A stretch of DNA of 64,000 bases from RUG100 sp050953425 (GTDB taxonomy: Bacteria > Bacillota > Clostridia > Peptostreptococcales > Anaerovoracaceae), in NCBI GenBank assembly GCA_050953425.1, contig JBMNMQ010000004.1, positions 1-64,000 of the forward strand, in the 5' to 3' direction. Below, piece after piece: positions 32,456 to 42,033 of the stretch. Positions within the stretch are counted from its first letter, which is position 1, and the number at the start of each line of letters is the position of its first letter. The position numbers were made by a program, and so were the translations under genes. A model generated the notes under the pieces. It saw nothing but the letters and a program-made list of their open reading frames with translations. It made no database searches and was not told where the DNA came from.

Positions 32456-35400
32456 ATGGCGGAAAGGAAAAAAAGACGCAGCAAGGACGAAACCATTTCC
32501 ATGGAACCCGTTTCGCAGGATCGGGCGTCCCGCGGCGGCGCCGGCAAGCGGCAGTCCGCCTCGACGACGCGCGGCAGGAACGGCAGTGCTCAGCGCGGCG
32601 GAACCGCATCGTCGGCTTCGACGCGGTCTTCCTCTGCGCAGAAAAGGGGATCGTCCGGGACATCGCGGCGCGGCGGCAGCGATCGCGGCCGCGGTGAAAG
32701 CCGCGGTGCCGGCCGGCGCTCCGCTTCGGGACGCGGCAGTGAACGCAGCCGCACGCGCGGCGGCACCCGTCAGAAGGAGAGCAGCCGGTCCGGAGGCGGG
32801 AAGGCCCGGCAGGAAGAGCGCGAGGAGCGGCGCGAGGAACGGCGTGAAAGGGCAGAGCTCGAAGTCCGCCAGATCGTCGCCGGCGTGGTGCTGCTGGCGC
32901 TGGGCATCTTCCTCGCCGCCTCGCTGCCGACTGACCTCGGCGGCGTGCTGGGGACAAAGATCGGCGATACGTTCCGCGGGCTCTTCGGAGCCGGCGGCTA
33001 TGTGCTGCCGTATCTTCTGATTTTCTACGCGGTGCTGATCTTCATTCGTCGGGCGGCGCCGTTCCGCCCCGTCAATATCATCCTCACGGCTGTGCTCTTT
33101 CTGATGATCGACCTCATCAATGCCGGCCGCTTTGTGACGCTGAAATACGACACCCACAGCGTCGCCGAGGTGTACCGGCTGGGTATGGATCTGCGCAACG
33201 GCGGCGTCTTCGGCATGTATGTCGGCGGCATTCTGCAGCGGCTGACCGGAACACTGGGGCTCTATCTGATCGCCGTGGCGGTGATCGCCATCTGCCTGCT
33301 GCTGGTGCTCAATTCACCGCTTTCGCGGCTGGTCGAATCGCTGCGCGAGGCACGGCGGGCCAGGCGCGAAGCCGCCGAAGCCGACGCCATAGCGTCCGCC
33401 CGAACCGAACTGCCGCCGGCTCCCGGCCGCGACCGTCTGCCCGCACAGCAGCGCGGGGCGGAGGACCCGCCCGCGGGGAGTCGGGAAGCCGGAGAGCGGC
33501 CGTTCGCATCGCGCGAGGATGCGGCGGCGGAAGCGGAGCAGCCGCAGCGCGGCAGCCGTGCGCGATCCCCGCAGCAGTCGGAAGAACAGCTGACGCTCTG
33601 GAGCGAGCCGGAGAAGGACAGGCAGGAGGCGCGCAGGGCGGAGCCGTCGCCGCGTCATATGTCGCTGACCGAGCGGGAAAAGCTGCACGAAAAGGAGACG
33701 GCGCAGGCCGAGCTGCAGCAGCGACGGCGCAACATCATCGATCTGGTGCAGACGGAATTCGGCTCCGGCGGCGGAGCTTCCCCGGCGTCCGCTGACGCGG
33801 CGTCGAAGTTCACTGCGGTCGGAGATGACCCGGGCCGGAGCACCGCGGGCGCGAACGGATGGACCGGCGGCAGCGCATTCGGCGGAGCAGCCGGATCCGC
33901 CGGTGCGGGTGCGCGAGCGGACAACGGTGCCGCGGGCGGAACTGCCTCCGCAGCCGGCCGCCGGGCGCCGGATCACACCCTCGAACTGGGCGGCGCGAGC
34001 GTTGCCACGCGGGCCAGCGAGACCGAGCGCAGCGACGGCGATGTGGTCGTCACCGCGCCGCGCCGACGCCGCTATCGTCTGCCTTCCCTCGATCTGCTCG
34101 ACCCGCCGTCGCAGGATAACGGCGCCGGGCTGCAGAAACGGGAGCTTGCCGACCGGGCGGCGCTGCTGGAGCAGACGCTGGCCAGCTTTCATGTCGATGC
34201 CCGCGTCGTCAACGTGATCACCGGCCCGTCGGTGACCCGTTACGAAATCGAGCCGGCGCGCGGCGTCAAGGTGCAGCGGATCACCGCGCTGGCCGATGAC
34301 ATCGCTCTCAATATGCGGGCCCGCAGCATCCGCATCGAGGCGCCGATCCCCGGCAAGGCGGCCGTCGGCATCGAAATCGCCAACGAATCCCGGCGCATGG
34401 TCAGCTTCCGCGAGATCGTCGGCTCCCGCGAGTTCCGCAATCACAAATCAAAGCTGGCCTTCACGCTCGGCCGCGACATCGGCGGCAAGCCGGTGGTGGC
34501 CGATCTGGCGCGAATGCCGCACCTGCTGATCGCCGGCGCCACCGGCTCCGGCAAGTCGGTCTGCATCAACACGATCATCGCCAGCATCCTCTACAAGGCC
34601 CGGCCCGAGGAGGTGAAGCTGGTACTGATCGATCCCAAGATGGTGGAACTGGGCAGCTACAACGGCATTCCCCATCTGCTCATTCCCGTCGTCACCGACG
34701 CCTCAAAGGCGGCGGCGGCGCTCAACTGGGCGGTGGCGGAGATGACTGACCGCTACAAGAAATTCGCCCGCACCGGGGTGCGCAAGATCAGCGAATACAA
34801 CGCCCTGATGAAGGAACGCGGCGAGCGCGAGGAGATCCTCTCGCAGGTGGTTATCATCATCGACGAGCTGGCTGATCTGATGATGGTCGCCAGCTCCCAG
34901 GTTGAAGATTCGATCTGCCGTCTGGCGCAGCTGGCGCGCGCGGCCGGCATGCATCTGGTGATCGCGACGCAGCGGCCGTCGGTCGACGTCATCACCGGGC
35001 TGATCAAGGCCAATGTGCCGTCGCGCATCGCCTTCATGGTCACCTCGCAGGTCGATTCGAGGACGATTATCGATATGCCAGGCGCCGAAAAACTGGTCGG
35101 CAACGGTGACATGCTCTTCAAGCCGCAGGATCTCAACAAGCCCAAGCGCATCCAGGGCCCGTTCATCAACGATGACGAGATCGCCCGGCTGATCGACTAT
35201 GTGCGCGGCCAGAGCGGCGACGCCGAATACAGCGAAGAGATACTCGATCAGATCGAGCACGGCAGCGGTCGCGACGGCGCGGAGGACGAGGATGAACTGA
35301 TGTCCGACGCCGTCGACACCGTGATCGCGGCCGGACACGCCAGCGTTTCGATGCTGCAGCGGCGCTTCCGCATCGGCTACAACCGGGCAGCGCGCATCAT

Positions 35401-35512
35401 CGAAGCGATGGAACAGCGCGGCATCGTCGGGCCGCAGGACGGTTCGCGGCCGCGGCAGGTACTGCTGACGGAAGCGGAATGGCAGCAGCGAAAGGGACAG
35501 GAGCAGGCATGA
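32456..35512 (+). CDS. ftsK: DNA translocase FtsK/SpoIIIE
   Basis: FtsK/SpoIIIE pumps chromosomal DNA across the division or sporulation septum. The protein has 1018 residues. Residues 1-140 form an unusually long Arg/Ser/Gly-rich disordered head, then four membrane helices (about 142-290). A Pro/Ala/Glu-rich linker of some 270 residues leads to the RecA-like motor: Walker A GATGSGKS (694-701) and Walker B VVIIIDELADLMM. The C-terminal gamma winged helix ends in YNRAARIIEAMEQRGIVGPQDG. The motor and gamma domains are intact, while head and linker are longer than usual. GAAGGAG precedes the ATG. It overlaps rimO by four bases. Confidence 0.96.
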   Translation: MAERKKRRSKDETISMEPVSQDRASRGGAGKRQSASTTRGRNGSAQRGGTASSASTRSSSAQKRGSSGTSRRGGSDRGRGESRGAGRRSASGRGSERSRTRGGTRQKESSRSGGGKARQEEREERREERRERAELEVRQIVAGVVLLALGIFLAASLPTDLGGVLGTKIGDTFRGLFGAGGYVLPYLLIFYAVLIFIRRAAPFRPVNIILTAVLFLMIDLINAGRFVTLKYDTHSVAEVYRLGMDLRNGGVFGMYVGGILQRLTGTLGLYLIAVAVIAICLLLVLNSPLSRLVESLREARRARREAAEADAIASARTELPPAPGRDRLPAQQRGAEDPPAGSREAGERPFASREDAAAEAEQPQRGSRARSPQQSEEQLTLWSEPEKDRQEARRAEPSPRHMSLTEREKLHEKETAQAELQQRRRNIIDLVQTEFGSGGGASPASADAASKFTAVGDDPGRSTAGANGWTGGSAFGGAAGSAGAGARADNGAAGGTASAAGRRAPDHTLELGGASVATRASETERSDGDVVVTAPRRRRYRLPSLDLLDPPSQDNGAGLQKRELADRAALLEQTLASFHVDARVVNVITGPSVTRYEIEPARGVKVQRITALADDIALNMRARSIRIEAPIPGKAAVGIEIANESRRMVSFREIVGSREFRNHKSKLAFTLGRDIGGKPVVADLARMPHLLIAGATGSGKSVCINTIIASILYKARPEEVKLVLIDPKMVELGSYNGIPHLLIPVVTDASKAAAALNWAVAEMTDRYKKFARTGVRKISEYNALMKERGEREEILSQVVIIIDELADLMMVASSQVEDSICRLAQLARAAGMHLVIATQRPSVDVITGLIKANVPSRIAFMVTSQVDSRTIIDMPGAEKLVGNGDMLFKPQDLNKPKRIQGPFINDDEIARLIDYVRGQSGDAEYSEEILDQIEHGSGRDGAEDEDELMSDAVDTVIAAGHASVSMLQRRFRIGYNRAARIIEAMEQRGIVGPQDGSRPRQVLLTEAEWQQRKGQEQA

Positions 35513-36831
35513 ACATCTATATCGAAACACTCGGCTGCCCGAAGAACTTCAACGACTCGCAGGTCGCCGCCGGCATCCTCGAGCACGCCGGGCACCGCAT
35601 CGCCGCGGCGCCGGAAGAAGCCGACGCGATCCTCGTCAACACCTGCGGCTTCATCGAGGACGCCAAGACCGAATCGATCGACCGCATCTTCGAGATGGCG
35701 CGCTACGAGGACAAGCTGCTGATCGTCAGCGGCTGCCTGTCGCAGCGCTACGGAGAGGAGCTCTACCGCGAGATGCCGGAGGTGGATATCTTCATCGGCG
35801 TCAACGAGTATGCGCGGCTGCCGGAGATCCTCGCCGCCCACGAGGCGGGACAGCGGGAAAAGTATCTCAGCCCCTACACGAAGGAACTGGAGACGTCGCT
35901 GCGACGGCTTTCCGACAACCCCTATTCGGCGACGCTGAAGATCGCCGAAGGCTGCGACAACCGCTGCACCTACTGCGCCATCCCCGCAATCCGCGGACCC
36001 TACCGCAGCCGTCCGGCGGACGCCGTGCTGGCGGAAGCGCAGCGCCTGGCGGCGGCCGGCACCCGGGAACTGATCCTCATCGCCCAGGACACGACGGCCT
36101 GGGGCATCGATCTCTACGGCGAGTTCCGCCTCCACGAACTGCTGCGCCGGCTCTGCCGCATCGACGGCATCCACTGGATCCGCCTGCTGTACTGCTATGA
36201 GGATCGCATCACCGACGATCTGATCGAGACGATGACGACAGAGCCGAAGATCTGCCGCTATCTCGACATTCCGCTGCAGCACGGCAGCGACCGCATCCTC
36301 GCGGCCATGCACCGGCGCTCGACCCGGGCCGGCATCGAGGCGACGATCGGACGCCTGCGCCGGGCCATACCCGATCTCCATATCCGCACGACCCTGATCA
36401 CCGGTTTCCCCGGCGAGACCGAGGAGGATTTTTCCGCGCTGATGGAGATGGTGGAAACGCAGCGCTTTGAGCGCCTCGGCGTCTTCGCCTATTCGGCTGA
36501 GGAAGGCACGCCGGCGGCATCGCTGCCGCAGCAGGTGCCGCAGGAGGTGCGCGAGCAGCGCCGCGACGCGATCATGCGGGCGCAGGTGGAGATTTCGCTG
36601 GCGCACAACCGCCGGCAGATCGGCCGCCGTCTCGAAGTCCTCCTCGAGGAGCAGGAAGAAGACGGCAGCTGGCAGGGCCGGACGGCTTACGATGCACCCG
36701 AGATCGACTGCGCGGTGACGGTGCTGCCGGTGCGGGATCACCGCCCCGGGGATTTTGCCGCGGTGCGGATCCTCGATGCTTTTGATTACGACCTGATGGG
36801 AAAGGAAGAGTACAATGAATCTGCCGAATAA
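35509..36831 (+). CDS. rimO: Ribosomal protein uS12 methylthiotransferase
   Basis: RimO adds a methylthio group to an aspartate of ribosomal protein S12 by radical SAM chemistry. The 440-residue sequence has the N-terminal domain with three cysteines (LGCPKNFNDSQ, NTCGF, SGCLSQRY) for the auxiliary iron-sulfur cluster. The radical SAM motif is CDNRCTYC, and a C-terminal TRAM domain ends with FDAFDYDLMG-type sequence. LGCPKN is the RimO-type start, as opposed to MiaB. The ATG at 35509 overlaps the ftsK stop (ATGA), so I prefer it to the longer frame starting at 35479. Confidence 0.96.
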   Translation: MNIYIETLGCPKNFNDSQVAAGILEHAGHRIAAAPEEADAILVNTCGFIEDAKTESIDRIFEMARYEDKLLIVSGCLSQRYGEELYREMPEVDIFIGVNEYARLPEILAAHEAGQREKYLSPYTKELETSLRRLSDNPYSATLKIAEGCDNRCTYCAIPAIRGPYRSRPADAVLAEAQRLAAAGTRELILIAQDTTAWGIDLYGEFRLHELLRRLCRIDGIHWIRLLYCYEDRITDDLIETMTTEPKICRYLDIPLQHGSDRILAAMHRRSTRAGIEATIGRLRRAIPDLHIRTTLITGFPGETEEDFSALMEMVETQRFERLGVFAYSAEEGTPAASLPQQVPQEVREQRRDAIMRAQVEISLAHNRRQIGRRLEVLLEEQEEDGSWQGRTAYDAPEIDCAVTVLPVRDHRPGDFAAVRILDAFDYDLMGKEEYNESAE

Positions 36832-37351
36832 ACTGACCATGGGAAGAATCCTCGCGATCCCCGTGTTTATCGTCGTTTATCTGATGGGCCACTATATCAT
36901 CGCCACGCTGATCTTCATCGCCGCCGCGGCCACCGACGCACTCGACGGGCACATCGCCCGCAGCCGCAATCTGGTGACCAACTTCGGCAAGCTGATGGAC
37001 CCGCTCGCCGACAAGCTGCTGACGATGTCGGCGTTTGTCTGCCTCGTCTGGATGGGACTGGTGCCGGGCTGGATGGTGATCGTCATCCTCGCGCGCGAGT
37101 TTGCGGTATCCGGACTGCGGCAGATCGCTGCCGCCGACGGTGTGGTGATGGCGGCCGGCAAGAGCGGCAAAGTGAAGACAGTGCTGCAGATGGTCACGAT
37201 CCCGCAGCTGCTGCTGAACAACTGGCCGGGCTCTCTGATCGGCATTCCGCTCGATCAGATCTGCCTCTGGGCGGCGCTGGCGGTGACGGTGATCAGCGGC
37301 GTCGAATACTTTGTCCGCAACTGGAAGGTCGTCACCGCCCAGGGCATGTAG
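36815..37351 (+). CDS. pgsA: CDP-diacylglycerol--glycerol-3-phosphate 3-phosphatidyltransferase
   Basis: PgsA makes phosphatidylglycerol phosphate, the committed step to phosphatidylglycerol and cardiolipin. The CDP-alcohol phosphotransferase signature DGxxAR(x8)GxxxDxxxD is present as DGHIARSRNLVTNFGKLMD plus PLADK. Five to six hydrophobic helices fill its 178 residues. It overlaps the end of rimO by 17 bases and has GGAAAGGAAGAG upstream, so it belongs to the ftsK-rimO-pgsA-cinA unit seen in many Firmicutes. Confidence 0.95.
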   Translation: MNLPNKLTMGRILAIPVFIVVYLMGHYIIATLIFIAAAATDALDGHIARSRNLVTNFGKLMDPLADKLLTMSAFVCLVWMGLVPGWMVIVILAREFAVSGLRQIAAADGVVMAAGKSGKVKTVLQMVTIPQLLLNNWPGSLIGIPLDQICLWAALAVTVISGVEYFVRNWKVVTAQGM

Positions 37352-37399
37352 AGAAACAGGGAACGCGGAAATACCGGGGGATTCAAGAGGAGAAAAACT

Positions 37400-38659
37400 A
37401 TGCGTACAGCTTTGATCAGCGTCGGCACCGAGCTGCTGATGGGGCAGACGGTCAATACCAACGAGGTCTACCTCTCGCAGGCGCTCAACGCCATCGGCAT
37501 CGACGTGCTCTATCACTATACGGTCGGCGACAATCCGCAGCGGCTCGAGGAGCTGATCCATATGGCGTATCACGACTGCGATGCGGTGATCACCACCGGC
37601 GGGCTCGGCCCGACGCAGGATGATCTGACCAAGGAGATGGTCTGCGCGGCGCACGGCGACCAGCTGGTGCTGCACGAGCCGAGCCTGGAAGCGATGAAAG
37701 CGAAAATGTCGCATCACGGAAGCCGGTTCACCGAAAACAACTATAAACAGTGCTACCTGCCGTCGCGGGCGACGGTCTTTGCCAACCGTGCCGGCACGGC
37801 GCCGGGTTTTGCGCTGGAGACCGACGGGAAAATCGCCATCTGCCTGCCCGGGCCGCCGCGCGAAATGAAGGCGATGTACACGGAGAGCGTGCGGCCGTAT
37901 CTCGAGGCCCGCAGTGACGGGGTGCTGCGCTTTCGCGATATCCGCTGCTTCGGCATCGGCGAGTCACAGCTGGAAACGGAGCTGCTGCCGCTGATCGAAG
38001 GTCAGACCAATCCGACTTTTGCGACCTACGCCGGGGAAGGCGAGTGCCTGCTGCGCGTCACCGCCAAGGCAGAGGACGCGGAGACGGCGGAAGCGATGGT
38101 CGAGGAGACGCTGCCGGCGGTGCGGAAGCTGATCGGCGCATACATCTACAGCGAGGACGGCGAGGATCTGCCGCAGGTGGTCGGACGCCTGCTGCTGCAG
38201 CGCGGCGTGACGATTTCCTGCGCCGAATCCTGCACCGGCGGACTCTTTGCCGCTTCGCTGATCGACGTGCCCGGCATCTCCGCGGTCTTTGACCGCGGTC
38301 TGGTAACCTACAGCAACCGCGCCAAGCAGGAGGAACTCGGCGTTTCCGCCGCGACGCTGGAGCAGTACGGCGCCGTCAGCCCGCAGACGGCCGCGGAGAT
38401 GGCGGAGGGGCTGCAGCGGCAGAGCGGCAGCGATCTCTGCATTTCGGTCACCGGCGTTGCCGGGCCCGGCGGCGGAACGAAGGAAAAGCCGGTCGGACTC
38501 GCCTATATCGGCTGCGTCCGGCGGGGAAAGACCAGGGTGATTCGCCATCAGGGCCGGACGGAGAGCCGCCGGGCTGTCCGCAACCGCGTCATGCTGGCGA
38601 TGATGCACACGGTCTATCAGGTGCTGAACGAAGAGCAGGAGCAGTCGAATGCGCAGTGA
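37400..38659 (+). CDS. cinA: CinA family protein: nicotinamide mononucleotide deamidase / competence-damage protein
   Basis: CinA joins an N-terminal molybdopterin-binding-like pyrophosphatase domain (SVGTELLMGQTVNTNEVYLS, TTGGLGPTQDD, PGPPREMKAM) to a C-terminal PncC deamidase domain (CAESCTGGLFAASL, VTGVAGPGGGTKEKPVG). Together they recycle NMN and hydrolyse ADP-ribose. The length of 419 residues is normal. GAGGAGAAAAA precedes the ATG. In many Firmicutes recA follows cinA; here an LCP ligase gene overlaps its end by 11 bases instead. Confidence 0.95.
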   Translation: MRTALISVGTELLMGQTVNTNEVYLSQALNAIGIDVLYHYTVGDNPQRLEELIHMAYHDCDAVITTGGLGPTQDDLTKEMVCAAHGDQLVLHEPSLEAMKAKMSHHGSRFTENNYKQCYLPSRATVFANRAGTAPGFALETDGKIAICLPGPPREMKAMYTESVRPYLEARSDGVLRFRDIRCFGIGESQLETELLPLIEGQTNPTFATYAGEGECLLRVTAKAEDAETAEAMVEETLPAVRKLIGAYIYSEDGEDLPQVVGRLLLQRGVTISCAESCTGGLFAASLIDVPGISAVFDRGLVTYSNRAKQEELGVSAATLEQYGAVSPQTAAEMAEGLQRQSGSDLCISVTGVAGPGGGTKEKPVGLAYIGCVRRGKTRVIRHQGRTESRRAVRNRVMLAMMHTVYQVLNEEQEQSNAQ

Positions 38660-41093
38660 CAAGCACAAGAACAAACGCAGGGTCAAAGAGTTCCTCAGCG
38701 AACGGAGCAGCGAAATCGCTTCGTTTGTCCGCGATCACGAACGGGATCTGCAGGAAGAACCGACGAAAAAAAGCTACACGGTCGCGGAAAAGCAGGACGA
38801 GATCGACCGCCGCAGCCTCGAGAACGGCGACGGATTCGACAATACGACCGACGTCAGGGCGCAGCGCCACGGCGACCGGCTCGCCCTGGCGACGGCAGCA
38901 CTCGAGCAGGACAGCGAACTGCAGCAGCAGAAGGAACGCTATCGCCGCCTGGTCGAGAAGGAATACGGCACTCCGCAGGTCATCGATGAAGAGCAGCGCG
39001 GCTTCAAGCGCACCGAAGAGGAGATCGCCGCCGCCGAAGCGGCGGAAGAAGCCCGGCGAAAAGCGGCGGAAAAGGAGTTCATCGGCTTCAAGCGCAGTCC
39101 CGAGGAAGTTGCGGCCGAGGAGGAAGAGCAGCGCCGGCGCGCGGCCGAGCGCGAGCGCTATGTCGGCTTTCGCTTTCGCCCCGAGGAGAGTCTGGCGGCA
39201 GCGGCCGCAGAAGCAGCGGAGCAGGCCCGGCACAGCGAGGAAGCACTGAGCGAAGCGGACAGCGAGGAGGAAACCGCGGCGCCGGCCGGCGCCGCAGACG
39301 CGGAGAAAGCCGCCGGGAGAGCGGAGACCGATGCGGGCACCGGGGAGAAGACAGCGGAGTCCGGTGCGGGTACCGGGGCGGAGACAGCGGAGATCGATGC
39401 GGGCACCGGGGCAGAGACAGCGGAGACCGATGCGGGCACCGGGGCGGAGACAGCGGAGACCGATGCGGGCACCGGGGCGGAGACAGCGGAGACCGATGCG
39501 GGCACCGGGGCGGAGACAGCGGAGTCCGGTGCGGGTACCGGAGCGGAGACAGCAGAGACCGATGCGGGCACCGGGGCGGAGACAGCGGAGTCCGGTGCGG
39601 AGGATGTCACTGCGGAGGCAGCGACGGCTGCCGCCTCGGACCCCGAGGGCGGCGCGGAGGATGATGCCGCTGAGAGCGGGGCAGCTGCCGATGCGGATGA
39701 TACAGCGGCGGCTGCCGCGGGCGCCGCAGCCGCTGCGAGCGGCAAAGGACAGCCCGGCATCCCGCGCACGGCGGCGGAACTGCGCTCCGCGCACCGGGTC
39801 GCGGCACAGACAGCCAGAGAGGAAAAGAAAGCGGCGAAGCGAAGCGGCGGGGACCGCGGCGCGAAAGACACTGCTCCGCAGAGCGGCGGTACGTCGGGCG
39901 GCGGCCATGCCGGCGGCAGCGGTGCTCTTCAGGGCGGCGGCGGCTCCGCCGGCGGAGAGGAAAACCCGGGCGGCAGACCGCAGCGGCCCAAAAAGAAGAC
40001 CATCCTGATCGTCGTGACTGCCGTCCTGATTCTCATCCTCTGTGCATTTCTCGGCGTGCTCCTCTATCTCGACCGGGTTTCCGACGGCCTTCATATCGTC
40101 GAGACCAGCAGCGAGGACTTTGACATCGACCCGCAGGTTGCCGAAGACCTCAGAGATTACGAAAACATCGCCATCCTCGGCATCGATGCCAGAAAGACCG
40201 AGAGCAGCAAGGGATCCCGCTCCGATGCGATCATCATTGCCAGCATCCATCGCGATGACGGCCGCGTTCGGCTCTGTTCGGTGATGCGGGATTCCTATCT
40301 GCAGATCGAGGATGCCGACAAGAAAAAGAAGCTGGATAAACTGACCCATGCGCACGCTTACGGCGGCCCCGTCGATACCTGCCGGGCGCTGAATCGCAGT
40401 CTCGACCTCAACATCAGCGAATATCTCGTCTTCAACTGGAAGGCGGTGGCAAATCTGGTCGATGCCGTCGGCGGCATCGACGTCGACATCAAGTCCGGCG
40501 AAATTGCCGATATGAATCACTACGGTCCGGAATCCGCCCGCAACACCGGTACCCGCTACCATCGCATCACCAGCCCTGGCCGCTGCAGACTCAACGGTGC
40601 GGCGGCCGTGACCTACTGCCGCATCCGCAAGAACTCGGGCGGCGATCCGGAACGAGGCAACCGCTACAAGAGGGTCATGGAGCAGCTGATGAAGAAGGCT
40701 GCCAGGATGGATGCCGGTGAACTCAACACCGTAGCCGCGAAAATGTTTCCGGAGATCACGACCAATCTGAACAAGCGGCAGATGCTGATCCGCATCGCCG
40801 GACTGGGCAGCGACAAGCTGACCGCCAATTACAGCTGGCCGCGGAAGTACTACGGCGGCCTGATCGACGGCGTCTGGTACGCCGTGCCGGAGACGCTGGA
40901 GAGCAACGTCAGCTGGCTGCACGGCAGGATGTTCGCACAGAACGAATACCAGCTGACCAAGCGCGCAAAAGCTCTGTCGCAGGCAACCATTGCCGATACC
41001 GGCTATGGCGCCGACAGCGCCGGCGATACGCAGGACGAGCAGGGCGAGAGCACGGGCAGCGGCGGCAGCCTCGGTCAGAGCAGCGAATATTAA
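38649..41093 (+). CDS. LytR-CpsA-Psr ligase with very long repeat-bearing cytoplasmic region
   Basis: LCP proteins transfer wall polymers from the undecaprenyl carrier to peptidoglycan. The catalytic domain (about residues 500-770) has the LCP motifs IAILGIDARKTESSKGSRSD, VMRDSYL and the arginine-rich GRCRLNGAAAVTYCRIRKNSGG. A single membrane helix at about 451-472 (ILIVVTAVLILILCAFLGVLL) puts it outside. What is odd is the N-terminal cytoplasmic part of about 450 residues, against a few dozen normally. It includes a charged coiled coil (1-225) and eight 11-residue repeats TDAGTGAETAE (227-314), then Gly-rich linker. It starts inside cinA. A paralogue lies at 42643. Confidence 0.9.
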   Translation: MRSDKHKNKRRVKEFLSERSSEIASFVRDHERDLQEEPTKKSYTVAEKQDEIDRRSLENGDGFDNTTDVRAQRHGDRLALATAALEQDSELQQQKERYRRLVEKEYGTPQVIDEEQRGFKRTEEEIAAAEAAEEARRKAAEKEFIGFKRSPEEVAAEEEEQRRRAAERERYVGFRFRPEESLAAAAAEAAEQARHSEEALSEADSEEETAAPAGAADAEKAAGRAETDAGTGEKTAESGAGTGAETAEIDAGTGAETAETDAGTGAETAETDAGTGAETAETDAGTGAETAESGAGTGAETAETDAGTGAETAESGAEDVTAEAATAAASDPEGGAEDDAAESGAAADADDTAAAAAGAAAAASGKGQPGIPRTAAELRSAHRVAAQTAREEKKAAKRSGGDRGAKDTAPQSGGTSGGGHAGGSGALQGGGGSAGGEENPGGRPQRPKKKTILIVVTAVLILILCAFLGVLLYLDRVSDGLHIVETSSEDFDIDPQVAEDLRDYENIAILGIDARKTESSKGSRSDAIIIASIHRDDGRVRLCSVMRDSYLQIEDADKKKKLDKLTHAHAYGGPVDTCRALNRSLDLNISEYLVFNWKAVANLVDAVGGIDVDIKSGEIADMNHYGPESARNTGTRYHRITSPGRCRLNGAAAVTYCRIRKNSGGDPERGNRYKRVMEQLMKKAARMDAGELNTVAAKMFPEITTNLNKRQMLIRIAGLGSDKLTANYSWPRKYYGGLIDGVWYAVPETLESNVSWLHGRMFAQNEYQLTKRAKALSQATIADTGYGADSAGDTQDEQGESTGSGGSLGQSSEY
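39327..39590 (+). repeat. 33-bp tandem repeat in the first LCP gene, 8 copies
   Basis: Eight 33-bp units in frame from 39327 encode TDAGTGAETAE with TD/SG/ID variation at the first two residues. Base differences between copies cluster in those codons; several units are identical, suggesting recent amplification. Confidence 0.93.
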
Positions 41094-41163
41094 CGAAATC
41101 CGCAGCCGCGCAGCGCGGCAGACACCGCCCGCCGGCAGCGGGCGGCCGGAAAGGAGCAGAAAA

Positions 41164-42033
41164 TTGGATAGAAAATATGCGATGCTGATCGACGGCGACA
41201 ACATCGCGGTAAAATACATGGAAGACGTCATCAACGAACTGTCTTCGATCGGCACGCTGACCATCAAGCGGGTCTACGGGGACTTCAAGAATCCCCGCCT
41301 CAAGGACTGGGAAAAGGCGAGTCTCAAGTACTCGATCATCCCCGTACAGCAGTACGAAAATACCAAGGGAAAGAATTCCACCGACATGTGCATGGCCATC
41401 GACGCCATGGATATCCTGCATTCCAATGAAGTCGACGGCTTCTGCATCGTCAGCAGCGACAGTGATTTCACGCGCCTGGCCGCGCGTCTGCGCGAAGCCG
41501 GCAAGGAAGTCATCGGCATGGGCAACCGCAACACCGTGGAAGCGTTCATGGCCGCCTGCTCGACGTTCAAAAAGCTTGAAAACCTCGGTGAGAATGATGA
41601 GGAGACCGGTGACGACGCCGACTTTGAGCAGATTGAAAAAGAGGTGTATGACATCATGCTTGAGTGCGAGGATGACGTCATGGAAGCGAGCGCCCTCAAG
41701 GATACCCTGGTGCGGCGCAATCCCGGCTTTGATGTCAAGGACTACGGCTTTTCAAAATTCTCTGCCTTCCTGCGCAGCATGGACAACCTCGAGCTGACAG
41801 ATCGCTTTCGCAAAGTTTCCCTGAAATCGACGAAAGAGGACGATGTGCGGCGGATCATCACGGCGCTGATCGAACGCGGCACGTACACGACCAATCAGCT
41901 CAACCTGGCCATCACCCGCAAAATTCCCGGCTTTAACCTCAAGAGCCTCGGTTACTCGAGCTGGAAGAGCTATCTGAAGAACAACGGGTTCCGCATCGAC
42001 GGCCGGCAGCATGTGAAAAAGGCGCTCTCATGA
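41164..42033 (+). CDS. NYN-domain protein with two OST-HTH/LOTUS domains
   Basis: The N-terminal domain (about residues 5-140) is a NYN/LabA PIN-like ribonuclease fold: LIDGDN, STDMCMAIDAMD and SSDSDFTRLA supply the acidic residues. Two LOTUS (OST-HTH) repeats follow, each ending in a GFSKF- or GYSSWK-type motif (KDYGFSKFSAFLRS and KSLGYSSWKSYLKN). LOTUS domains bind RNA or partner proteins. The start is a TTG at 41164, seven bases after AAGGAG; the longer frame from 40990 overlaps the LCP gene and has no family match. It overlaps gtrA by four bases. The biological substrate is unknown. Confidence 0.88.
   Translation: MDRKYAMLIDGDNIAVKYMEDVINELSSIGTLTIKRVYGDFKNPRLKDWEKASLKYSIIPVQQYENTKGKNSTDMCMAIDAMDILHSNEVDGFCIVSSDSDFTRLAARLREAGKEVIGMGNRNTVEAFMAACSTFKKLENLGENDEETGDDADFEQIEKEVYDIMLECEDDVMEASALKDTLVRRNPGFDVKDYGFSKFSAFLRSMDNLELTDRFRKVSLKSTKEDDVRRIITALIERGTYTTNQLNLAITRKIPGFNLKSLGYSSWKSYLKNNGFRIDGRQHVKKALS

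Noticed and set aside
38589..41267. 892-codon minus-strand frame and several plus-strand frames across the LCP repeat
   Set aside because: A 33-bp repeat keeps several frames open at once. Only the 38649 frame has LCP motifs and a membrane helix.
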